Shown: positions 57,532 through 64,000 of the stretch, piece by piece
Layout: each line of letters starts with the position of its first letter
How positions within the stretch are numbered: the first letter of the stretch is position 1
Assembly: GCF_900156515.1 (NCBI RefSeq)
Contig: NZ_FTNU01000008.1
Coordinates: forward strand, 1-64,000
Direction: 5' to 3'
Source of the DNA: Moraxella cuniculi DSM 21768
Lineage (GTDB): Bacteria; Pseudomonadota; Gammaproteobacteria; Pseudomonadales; Moraxellaceae
Length of the DNA stretch: 64,000 nucleotides
The notes under the pieces: generated by a model
The model's input: the letters and a program-made list of their open reading frames with translations, nothing else
What the model was told of the DNA's origin: nothing
Databases searched by the model: none
Program-made: the position numbers and the translations under genes

Positions 57532-59208
57532 TTAGTTATAAACGGCAGCTTTAAACGGTGCAATGCCCAGTCTTTCAACAGCTTGAGCGAAACTTTCGAT
57601 ATGATCATCGCTTTCAATGCGTTCGTTTTTGTAGACATTGACGATGGTGGCGATGGTGCTGGCAACTTCATCGGCGGCAACGGCACGACCGAGAATTTGA
57701 CCCAGCTTGGCATTTTCTCCAGAGTTGCCACCAAGGCTGATTTGGTACCAATGTTCGCCCTTTTTGTCCACGCCAAGAATGCCAATATCGCCAACATGGT
57801 GATGGGCACAGGCATTCATACAGCCTGACATATTCAGGCGAATATCGCCTAGGTCGTATAGGTAATCCAAATCATCAAACTGCTTTTCGATGGACTCGGC
57901 AATGTTGTGCGTTGTGGCATTTGCCAAAGCACAATAATCAAATCCAGGGCAAACAATCATATCGGTTAGGGTGCCGATATTTGCTCGTGCCAAGTTTAAC
58001 TCGCTAAGTGCTTGCCATAATTGGTACAAATCACTGATTTTGACATCGCTTAATACCAAGTTTTGCTGGTGCGTGGCACGGATTTCGCCCAGACTGTATT
58101 TATCCGCAAGCTCCGCCAAAGCAAACATTTGCTTATCGGTAATATCACCTGCTGGCACATAGCGACCATCAACCACGCCAGCTTTTAGCGAGATGATTAC
58201 CGCCTTGTAGCCATTAACCTTATGGGCGACCGTGTTGTGCTGATACCAGTTGTTAAAATCTGTATTTTGCAAAAACTGCTGTAGCGTTTCTTGGGCGGTC
58301 AGTGTGTCAATGCTTTCATACGCAGGCTCGCTAAAATAGCTTTGGGCTTTGGCAAAATGGGCATCGCTCAAGGTCAGCTCGCCATCTTTGCTGGCTTGCC
58401 ATGCTTGTTCAACTTTTTCGGCAAAAACCTCTTTGCCCAGACTTTCGACCAAGATTTTAATTCGTGCTTTGTATTTATTATCACGGCGACCTTCAAGATT
58501 ATAGACACGCAAGATGGCATCAAGATAACTTAGCAAATGACGGCGTGGCAAAAATTCATTGATAGCCTTGCCGATGATTGGCGTGCGACCCAAGCCGCCA
58601 CCGACCAAAACCTCAAAGCCAATTTCGCCATCTTTTTCGACCAAGTGCAGACCAATATCATGCACCTGTGTGGCGGCACGGTCAGCCTTTGTGCCGATGA
58701 CGGCGATTTTGAATTTGCGAGGCAAAAAAGCAAATTCAGGGTGGAAGGTACTCCATTGACGAATAATCTCGCAATATGGGCGAGGGTCGGCGATTTCATC
58801 AGCATGGATACCTGCATAAGGGTCGGTGGTGGTGTTGCGGATACAGTTGCCAGAGGTCTGAATGGCGTGCATCTGATTGGCAGCCAGCTTGGCAAGAATG
58901 TCAGGAACTTCAGCCAGCTCAACCCAGTTCAGCTGCATATTGGTACGCGTGGTAAAATGTCCATAGCCTTTATCATAATCACGAGCAATCTCTGCTAAAG
59001 TTCGAAGCTGCTGACTTGACATTAAGCCATAAGGAATGGCGATACGCAACATCGGTGCATGACGCTGAATGTACAAGCCGTTTTGGAGGCGTAAAGGCAA
59101 AAATTGCTCCTCTGGCAATTGTCCTGCCAAAAAACGCTCAGTCTGATCGCGAAACTGTGCAACTCGTTCATCAACCAATTTTTGATCGGCATAGCTGTAT
59201 TGATACAT
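57532..59208 (-). CDS. cysI: Assimilatory sulfite reductase hemoprotein
   Basis: 558 residues of the nitrite/sulfite reductase superfamily, with two ferredoxin-like/hemoprotein repeats. The four cysteines that bind the coupled [4Fe-4S]-siroheme are in VCPGFDYC and SGCMNAC. It reduces sulfite to sulfide. No cysJ flavoprotein is nearby, so the electron donor may be ferredoxin or another protein. An AAGGA ribosome site precedes the ATG. Operon cysI-DUF934-cysG. A tandem-repeat array lies 277 nt upstream of the start. Confidence 0.92.
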   Translation of the reverse strand: MYQYSYADQKLVDERVAQFRDQTERFLAGQLPEEQFLPLRLQNGLYIQRHAPMLRIAIPYGLMSSQQLRTLAEIARDYDKGYGHFTTRTNMQLNWVELAEVPDILAKLAANQMHAIQTSGNCIRNTTTDPYAGIHADEIADPRPYCEIIRQWSTFHPEFAFLPRKFKIAVIGTKADRAATQVHDIGLHLVEKDGEIGFEVLVGGGLGRTPIIGKAINEFLPRRHLLSYLDAILRVYNLEGRRDNKYKARIKILVESLGKEVFAEKVEQAWQASKDGELTLSDAHFAKAQSYFSEPAYESIDTLTAQETLQQFLQNTDFNNWYQHNTVAHKVNGYKAVIISLKAGVVDGRYVPAGDITDKQMFALAELADKYSLGEIRATHQQNLVLSDVKISDLYQLWQALSELNLARANIGTLTDMIVCPGFDYCALANATTHNIAESIEKQFDDLDYLYDLGDIRLNMSGCMNACAHHHVGDIGILGVDKKGEHWYQISLGGNSGENAKLGQILGRAVAADEVASTIATIVNVYKNERIESDDHIESFAQAVERLGIAPFKAAVYN

Positions 59209-59484
59209 TGTTAATCCTTTGGCTTAATGCTAATGGGAGCTTTTTGTTGTAGCTATTTATGAATATGACGCACCATGTTAAGCGGTGCTGACAAAAATTT
59301 AAAATGCAAAAATGGAATATCGCCCAGTGGTTTGGGGATATGCTGTGCTATTTGGGGCTTTGCTGGCGGTGATGATGGTGCTACGGCTGACGCAGCCACA
59401 AACTTTGGCACAGAAGTTGATATTGTATAACTGATTTGACAGAATTTCAAACAGCAAAATGCCCAGCAAGATAAAAAGTTAAAA

Positions 59485-59627
59485 TTTTGAAAATGGGTTT
59501 TGAAAATGGGTTTTGAAAATGGGTTTTGAAAATGGGTTTTGAAAATGGGTTTTGAAAATGGGTTTTGAAAATGGGTTTTGAAAATGGGTTTTGAAAATGG
59601 GTTTTGAAAATGGGTTTTGAAAATGGG
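59485..59627. repeat. Tandem array, 11 copies of a 13-bp unit
   Basis: The unit TTTTGAAAATGGG is repeated 11 times without a mismatch, starting at 59485 and every 13 nt to 59615, followed by a broken copy TTTTGG. Each unit holds a small palindrome TTTTGAAAA and a GGG run. Perfect identity indicates recent expansion by slippage. It lies between the alaA terminator and the cysI operon. Confidence 0.97.
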
Positions 59628-59715
59628 TTTTGGCATTTGTATAGATAAATTTATGGCAATTTCAACAAAGCCAATTTGCAACCCTGCAACCATGTTTGTG
59701 ATTTGATTGATTAGA

Positions 59716-59751
59716 AAAACCACAGCAAACAAGCAATAACTTGTTTGCTGT
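59716..59751 (-). terminator. Terminator after alaA
   Basis: ACAGCAAACAAG (59722-59733) pairs perfectly with CTTGTTTGCTGT (59740-59751); the minus strand continues GGTTTTTC. Confidence 0.85.
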
Positions 59752-59761
59752 ATTTGGCTGT

Positions 59762-61333
59762 TTATTCCGTCCCAAACTCTAAGCGTTTTTTGGCAAAAAA
59801 TCGCTCCAGTCTGTCCATGGCATCTTCCAAATCGCTTAAATTCGGCAAAAACACCACACGGAAATGGTCTGGTAAATCCCAGTTAAATCCCGTGCCTTGT
59901 ACCATCAGTACTTTTTCTTCGATGAGCAGTTCCATCATAAATTTCATGTCGTCATCAATAGGATAGACGCTGCGGTCGATTTTGGCAAAGCAATAAAACG
60001 CTCCTTTTGGCAAGGTGCAGCTGATGCCTTTGATGGCGTTTAGCCTGCTAACTGCCAAATCTCGCTGCTTGCACAATCTGCCTGTGGGGGCGGTGAGTGC
60101 TTGCATGGATTGGTAGCCGCCCATCGCTGTTTGAATGGCGTATTGTGCTGGCGTGTTGGCACACAGTCGCATACTGGCAAGCATGGTCAAGCCTTCGATA
60201 AAGTCTTGGGCGTGGTCTTTTTTGCCTGACAGCATCAGCCAGCCAGAGCGATAGCCTGCAATGCGGTGAGATTTTGACAGACCGTTGTAGGTCAGTACCA
60301 AGCAGTCGTTGCTGATGGTGCACATGGGGATATGTACCGCATCATCGTACAAAATGCGGTCATAAATCTCATCTGCCATGATGACCAGATTGTGTTTTTT
60401 GGCAATATCGGCGATGGCTCGCAAGGTATGCTCTGGATAGACAGCACCTGTTGGATTGTTTGGATTGATGATGACAATGCCTTTGGTGGCAGGGGTGATT
60501 TTGCTTTGTATGTCTGCCAAATCAGGCTGCCAGTCATCTTCTTCTTTGCAGCGATAATGCACCGCCTTGCCACCTGCCAAATTGGTTGCTGCCGTCCACA
60601 GGGGGTAGTCTGGCATTGGGATTAGCACCTCATCACCATCATCAAGCAGTGCCTGCATGGTCATGACAATCAGCTCGCTGACCCCATTGCCAATATAAAC
60701 ATCACCAACATCAGTGGCACTGACCAAGCCTTTGGCTTGATAGTATTGCAGTACGGCTTTGCGAGCAGCAAAAATCCCTTGTGAATCCGAATAGCCCGAG
60801 GCCTCAGGCAGGTTCATCGCCACATCACGGACTATCTCTTCAGGTGCCAGCAGTCCAAAAGGGGCAGGGTTGCCAATGTTTAGCTTGATGATACGCTGAC
60901 CTTCTGCCTCCATGCGGTTGGCAGTTTGTAGCAGCTCGCCACGAATGTCATAGCAAACATTGGCAAGTTTGTTGGATTTTTTGAGTAAAACTGGTTCGGA
61001 CATGGACTGTTCTCGCAGGTGGGTGGGGTGGGTTTGGGTGTGCCTGCCAGAGGCTGGCTGTGTTGATGCGTTGTGCTGATTGGGGGTGGTATTATAAGTT
61101 GTGCCAGTCAGCAGGTAGCTTTCGTCAATTTGTAATGCCGCTGCCAATGCAGGAAGTTTGCTGATGACAATGCCATTTTTGCCACACTCCCAATTGGCAA
61201 TCGCACCACGACTGACAGGCGTACCAAGTGCGGCCATTTTGTCAGCAAGTTCTTGGGCTGACAGACCAAGTGCCTTGCGTCTGTTTTTTAGGCGTATGCC
61301 TTGAGATTTGGCGGTTTGCTTTGTATTATTCAT
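59762..61333 (-). CDS. alaA: XRE-type DNA-binding domain fused to alanine aminotransferase AlaA
   Basis: 523 residues in one frame. Residues about 10-75 form a helix-turn-helix of the XRE/Cro type (IRLKNRRKALGLSAQELADK... RGAIANWECGK... LAAALQIDESYLLTG). A polar linker of about 35 residues (Thr/His/Gln-rich) leads to an aminotransferase that aligns with E. coli AlaA along its whole length (CYDIRGEL, KLNIGNPAPFG, IGNGVSELIV, INPNNPTGAVYP, and the PLP Lys in NGLSKSHR). An internal ATG at 61001-61003 could also begin the enzyme alone. The first ATG has no clear ribosome site. The fusion suggests an enzyme that may bind DNA; this is inference. Confidence 0.9.
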   Translation of the reverse strand: MNNTKQTAKSQGIRLKNRRKALGLSAQELADKMAALGTPVSRGAIANWECGKNGIVISKLPALAAALQIDESYLLTGTTYNTTPNQHNASTQPASGRHTQTHPTHLREQSMSEPVLLKKSNKLANVCYDIRGELLQTANRMEAEGQRIIKLNIGNPAPFGLLAPEEIVRDVAMNLPEASGYSDSQGIFAARKAVLQYYQAKGLVSATDVGDVYIGNGVSELIVMTMQALLDDGDEVLIPMPDYPLWTAATNLAGGKAVHYRCKEEDDWQPDLADIQSKITPATKGIVIINPNNPTGAVYPEHTLRAIADIAKKHNLVIMADEIYDRILYDDAVHIPMCTISNDCLVLTYNGLSKSHRIAGYRSGWLMLSGKKDHAQDFIEGLTMLASMRLCANTPAQYAIQTAMGGYQSMQALTAPTGRLCKQRDLAVSRLNAIKGISCTLPKGAFYCFAKIDRSVYPIDDDMKFMMELLIEEKVLMVQGTGFNWDLPDHFRVVFLPNLSDLEDAMDRLERFFAKKRLEFGTE

Positions 61334-61566
61334 AAGGGAGATTGTGAAATTTTTGCTGATTATATGCCAAGTGGTGCTAGATTGCAAGTTATTCTATACG
61401 AAATTGAGCTTTATTTTATTTATTTTTAATCTGATTTGTGTATTTTTGATGAAATTTTGATATTTTGCAAGAAATAGTTGCAAGATGATTGAGTTCTATT
61501 TGGCAGACTTGCTATCGTGTGGTGTTGGTGTTTTTATTATATTGCAGCATAGATTGGGAGTGTGAT

Positions 61567-61623
61567 ATGATTGAGCGATATTTTAAAAATATATTTTATG
61601 TAGGGCAGGGATTTTGTGGCTAA
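61567..61623 (+). CDS. Possible 18-residue peptide upstream of the MFS-kinase gene
   Basis: The frame reads MIERYFKNIFYVGQGFCG and then TAA. A strong GGGAG ribosome site lies 6 nt before the ATG, better than those of many long genes here. The stop is 15 nt before the next start. The perfect palindrome ATATTTT-A-AAAATAT (61578-61592) is inside it. It may be a leader peptide or a RiPP-type precursor, considering the radical-SAM remnant downstream; no homologue is recognised, so this remains a proposal. Confidence 0.4.
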   Translation: MIERYFKNIFYVGQGFCG

Positions 61624-61638
61624 CAAGGAAGTATAAAC

Positions 61639-63597
61639 ATGAATAGCATGACAAAAATCAAAAAGAATTTTTCTTGGTTTTATTATTGTAAGTCCACAGC
61701 GTTAATTGTACCGATTTTATTTCTATTTTTGGAAGAGCAGCTGGGGCTGACAGTTGCTGATATTTTATTGATTTCAGGGATTTATTATCTTTTGCCGATG
61801 ATTTTTGAGCTGCCATTTGGTATGTTGGCAGATAAGTTTGGGCAAAAAAAGATATTATCGCTGGGTCTTATTTTGCAAATCATCTCTTGTGCTGTCTTGA
61901 TTTTTATTGATTCTGTTTTGGCTTATCATTTGTATCTAATCAGCATAGCTGTTGCCCAGTGTTGTTATTCTGGGGCGGATATGGCATTATTAAAAAGTGC
62001 CTTTGTTGCCAATCACAAAAGCAACACTGAGTTTCAAAATTTTGTCATTGACTTAGAATCTCGGTTTTATTTTGTTGGTATTTTATTTTTAATTATTGGC
62101 TGTATCGCTTATTTTTTTGCCCCAAAACTTGCTTTTGTATTACAAATCATCTTGTTCGCAACTGGGCTGCTTTTTTTGCAAAAACTGCCAGAATGTGGCA
62201 AATTTATTGCCAAACAATCTGTCTTAAGCCAAATTGCCCAAGAGAAAAACAGGTTAAAATTAGTCATTGGCTTTACGCTTATGAATAAAGCGTATCTTGC
62301 TATTTGGTTGATTGGGGTAATTTTTGGTTCAGTGGTGCTAATCAACCATAAGACAATCCAGTCGCAGATTGCAAGTCTGGGGCAGTTTAATGTGCTTATC
62401 ACGCTTGGGGTGAGTTTTGTTTTGGGTAATATTGCCTCATCTTTGGGTGCGAAATATTTTTTAAAATTTTGCCAAAAAATGCCAAATTTTCAGCGACAGC
62501 TGGCTGTTCTGATTGTGCTATTTGCTGTTTCTTATGCACTGTTATCAACAAGTGATTGGTTTATTTTGGGATTTTTGTTGCTGTGCGTTTTTAAGGCAAG
62601 TTTTCGACCGTTTATTTCAGCTGAGCTGACCAACCGCATACCATTTCAAGAATCCATCGCTACTGCTTTGTCAATGCTCGGGCTATTTACTGCTGTCATC
62701 ACAAGCCTTATACATATTGGTGTGTCTTTTTTCTACCAAGATGTTGTATATGGCAATTGGTTGGTGTTGGCTGTTGCTTCTGCTTTGCTTGTCGTTTTGT
62801 TTGTGATACAGTATAAATCTCAACCAAATTGGTCTTTTGTTGTTTCAAAAAATCCACTCACCAAAAAAATCAACGCAATATCATACGAGGACAATCAGCT
62901 TTATTTTGACCAAGTATATCCAACAGAGCATAAAGATTCTTTGGTTGGTAGCGTTGATTATGCCAATTGGTATTTTAATGCTACAGATGAATTGAAAATC
63001 ATCAATAAAAATAATCAGGTGATTCTAAGAGCTGCCTACTATGGGTCTGTGCATCTTTCGGACATACAAGATGGCTCCAAAATTTATGAGTACTGCGATA
63101 AAATTTTAAGCTCATTTAAGAATTTGGGTATGCAAAACGGCACCATGCTCAAGCATTATAGATTGGCTCAGCTGCCAACCATACAAGAGATTTTTCATGA
63201 TCAAAAGAATATAAAGATTATCAATAATTTCTTAACAAAAACCATCATACATGGCGATCTACACCCTGACAATATCATGGTGCTTGGCGACGATGCAAAG
63301 ATAATAGATTGGGATTTGTCTGGCGTTGGTTATTATTGGTTTGATGTTTTGACTTTATTATCGCACCCTAGGAACAATATTGACACAAAAGATATGTTTG
63401 TTCTGTTAAATAAATATTTAGTAGAATTTGATGATGAGCAATGGCTTGGGATTTTAATGGAGTTTGTTTTATTTAAAAAGGAGCAGTTATTAAAATTTTC
63501 CAAATTTGATAAAAAATTGCAAAAATTATCAGAAGACTATATGGACAAATGGAGATATTTTAATGAGCTGCTTATTGCAAATAACGACAAAATGTAG
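61639..63597 (+). CDS. MFS transporter fused to an APH/choline-kinase-like domain
   Basis: 652 residues. The first ~395 form a major-facilitator transporter with about 10-12 helices and the loop motif ELPFGMLADKFGQKK. The rest is a phosphotransferase of the aminoglycoside/choline kinase fold: HGDLHPDN at about 538-545 (catalytic Asp) and IIDWDLSG about 20 residues later (metal-binding Asp). The N-lobe is short and lacks an obvious nucleotide-binding lysine motif. An AGGAAG site precedes the ATG. Lower GC than neighbours suggests acquired DNA. Export plus phosphorylation would fit self-resistance, but the substrate is unknown. Confidence 0.85.
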   Translation: MNSMTKIKKNFSWFYYCKSTALIVPILFLFLEEQLGLTVADILLISGIYYLLPMIFELPFGMLADKFGQKKILSLGLILQIISCAVLIFIDSVLAYHLYLISIAVAQCCYSGADMALLKSAFVANHKSNTEFQNFVIDLESRFYFVGILFLIIGCIAYFFAPKLAFVLQIILFATGLLFLQKLPECGKFIAKQSVLSQIAQEKNRLKLVIGFTLMNKAYLAIWLIGVIFGSVVLINHKTIQSQIASLGQFNVLITLGVSFVLGNIASSLGAKYFLKFCQKMPNFQRQLAVLIVLFAVSYALLSTSDWFILGFLLLCVFKASFRPFISAELTNRIPFQESIATALSMLGLFTAVITSLIHIGVSFFYQDVVYGNWLVLAVASALLVVLFVIQYKSQPNWSFVVSKNPLTKKINAISYEDNQLYFDQVYPTEHKDSLVGSVDYANWYFNATDELKIINKNNQVILRAAYYGSVHLSDIQDGSKIYEYCDKILSSFKNLGMQNGTMLKHYRLAQLPTIQEIFHDQKNIKIINNFLTKTIIHGDLHPDNIMVLGDDAKIIDWDLSGVGYYWFDVLTLLSHPRNNIDTKDMFVLLNKYLVEFDDEQWLGILMEFVLFKKEQLLKFSKFDKKLQKLSEDYMDKWRYFNELLIANNDKM

Positions 63598-63756
63598 TGC
63601 CAAGTGCCAACATTGTCAATGTTATGATGGAAAAGATACTGACACGCAGATTGTTTTAAACAAAGCTGTATCTAGTCATGAGGATTTAATTTAATGGCTG
63701 ATATGCTACGACAAATTGGCTTTTGGCGTGTTGATTTTGATTTATTGGCAAGTTAA
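63563..63756 (+). pseudogene. Radical-SAM enzyme remnant (frameshifted and truncated)
   Basis: A frame starting at ATG 63563, behind GGAG and overlapping the previous gene by 35 nt, reads MSCLLQITTKCSAKCQHC..., which carries the radical-SAM CX3CX2C cluster motif at the usual place. It stops at 63692-63694 after HEDLI. The next frame (ATG 63694, overlapping the stop) continues MADMLRQIGFWRVDF, the segment normally found just before the GGEP motif, and then ends at 63756 without GGEP. One frameshift plus loss of the whole C-terminus explains this. Alternatively the 43-residue first part is expressed as a small Cys-rich protein. Confidence 0.65.
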
Positions 63757-63811
63757 ACTGTCAAATGATGGCATTTGTTATTTCATTTAAAACAGGAGAT
63801 GAAATTGCGTC

Positions 63812-64000
63812 ATGAAAATTTTGGACAAACAAACCATTCATGCGATGAGTGAGGTTGATTGGCAGCACAGGCTAGATGCCTTGTCGTATCATGTGCTCAG
63901 GCAGCAGGGTACGGAGCGAGCGTTTACAGGTGCTTATACCGACACGACACTGGCAGGAGTGTATCGCTGCAAGGGTTGCCATACGCCGCTGTTTGATAGT
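63812..64000 (+). CDS. msrB: Peptide-methionine (R)-S-oxide reductase, N-terminal part
   Basis: Partial, running off the right edge (63 codons). It reads WQHRLDALSYHVLRQQGTERAFTGAY, then GVYRCKGCHTPLF with the first zinc CxxC of MsrB. Repairs methionine-R-sulfoxide in proteins. The ATG at 63812 has an AGGAG 13 nt upstream; the internal ATG at 63845 (MSEVDWQ) matches the usual MsrB N-terminus and is an alternative start. Confidence 0.88.
   Translation, partial: MKILDKQTIHAMSEVDWQHRLDALSYHVLRQQGTERAFTGAYTDTTLAGVYRCKGCHTPLFDS

Larger units (their letters stand above)
59209..59761. other. alaA-cysI intergenic region
   Basis: 553 bases with no credible gene. From the cysI side: a possible weak cysI promoter, then the 13-bp array at 59485-59627, then the alaA terminator. 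A 159-codon minus-strand frame spans the array but encodes only the periodic translation of the repeats. Confidence 0.7.

Noticed and set aside
59253-59732. 159-codon minus-strand frame across the 13-bp array
   Set aside because: Its middle is only the 13-residue periodic translation of the repeat and its ends lie in the alaA terminator and cysI upstream region; an array of perfect repeats stays open by chance.
1-64000. Frequent TTGGCAAA/TTTGCCAA words as a possible DNA-uptake sequence
   Set aside because: They occur at variable forms inside genes and spacers and fit common codons (Leu-Ala-Lys); no long invariant word was seen, and no count was possible.

Overview
The window looks like a chromosome segment of a Moraxella-type gammaproteobacterium (Moraxellaceae). 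The grounds are moderate GC, AT-rich spacers, a complete ISC operon, an Acinetobacter/Moraxella-style purH-fis-prmA cluster, a two-partner-secretion adhesin and an aspS-linked LOS acyltransferase/MsbA cluster. The species cannot be fixed from sequence alone. About 50 protein genes, one tRNA-Leu(UAG), one decayed gene and one tandem-repeat array are supported. No rRNA, insertion sequence, prophage or CRISPR array was seen.

Layout. 1-293: N-terminus of a large TPS exoprotein (ESPR signal). 710-6386 (-): iscR-iscS-iscU-iscA-hscB-hscA-fdx, with an unusual 336-nt iscS-iscU spacer. 6585-16055: an SCP2-like membrane protein, hupB (HU), ppiD, purH, fis, prmA and PBP1b. 16252-24270: a Cu-ATPase (ccoI), sthA, and divergent ppsR/ppsA. 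24380-31206: an MscS channel, rlmKL-ttcA (overlapping), rocD, aroQ. 31564-37213: a cold-shock protein, then the aspS-lpxL-glycosyltransferase-msbA operon. 37659-49812: nhaP2, sohB, an SDR, a second MscS channel, an ABC1 kinase, a DUF3482 GTPase, tusE-tusC-tusD (no tusB) and glnE. 49986-52527: an AT-rich accessory patch with small membrane peptides, a secreted beta-barrel protein and a periplasmic C39 peptidase. 52740-61333: ilvE, a small cysteine-rich protein, tRNA-Leu, a DUF475/TerC-like membrane protein with a terminator in its leader, cysI-DUF934-cysG, an 11-copy 13-bp tandem array, and alaA fused to an XRE DNA-binding domain. 61567-63756: an 18-codon ORF, an MFS-kinase fusion and a broken radical-SAM gene. 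The 5' part of msrB runs off the right end.

Links between genes. IscS supplies sulfur for Fe-S assembly and, by known biochemistry, for the Tus relay and TtcA, both of which are encoded here. CysG makes the siroheme used by CysI. PpsR controls PpsA, and both are divergently transcribed. LpxL-like, the glycosyltransferase and MsbA would together build and flip lipooligosaccharide.

The best candidates for something undescribed are two. One is the peptide / MFS-kinase / radical-SAM remnant cassette near the right end. The other is the small-peptide / beta-barrel / C39 peptidase patch at 50.4-52.5 kb, whose barrel-plus-C39 pairing recalls fap amyloid loci but without a recognisable amyloid subunit.
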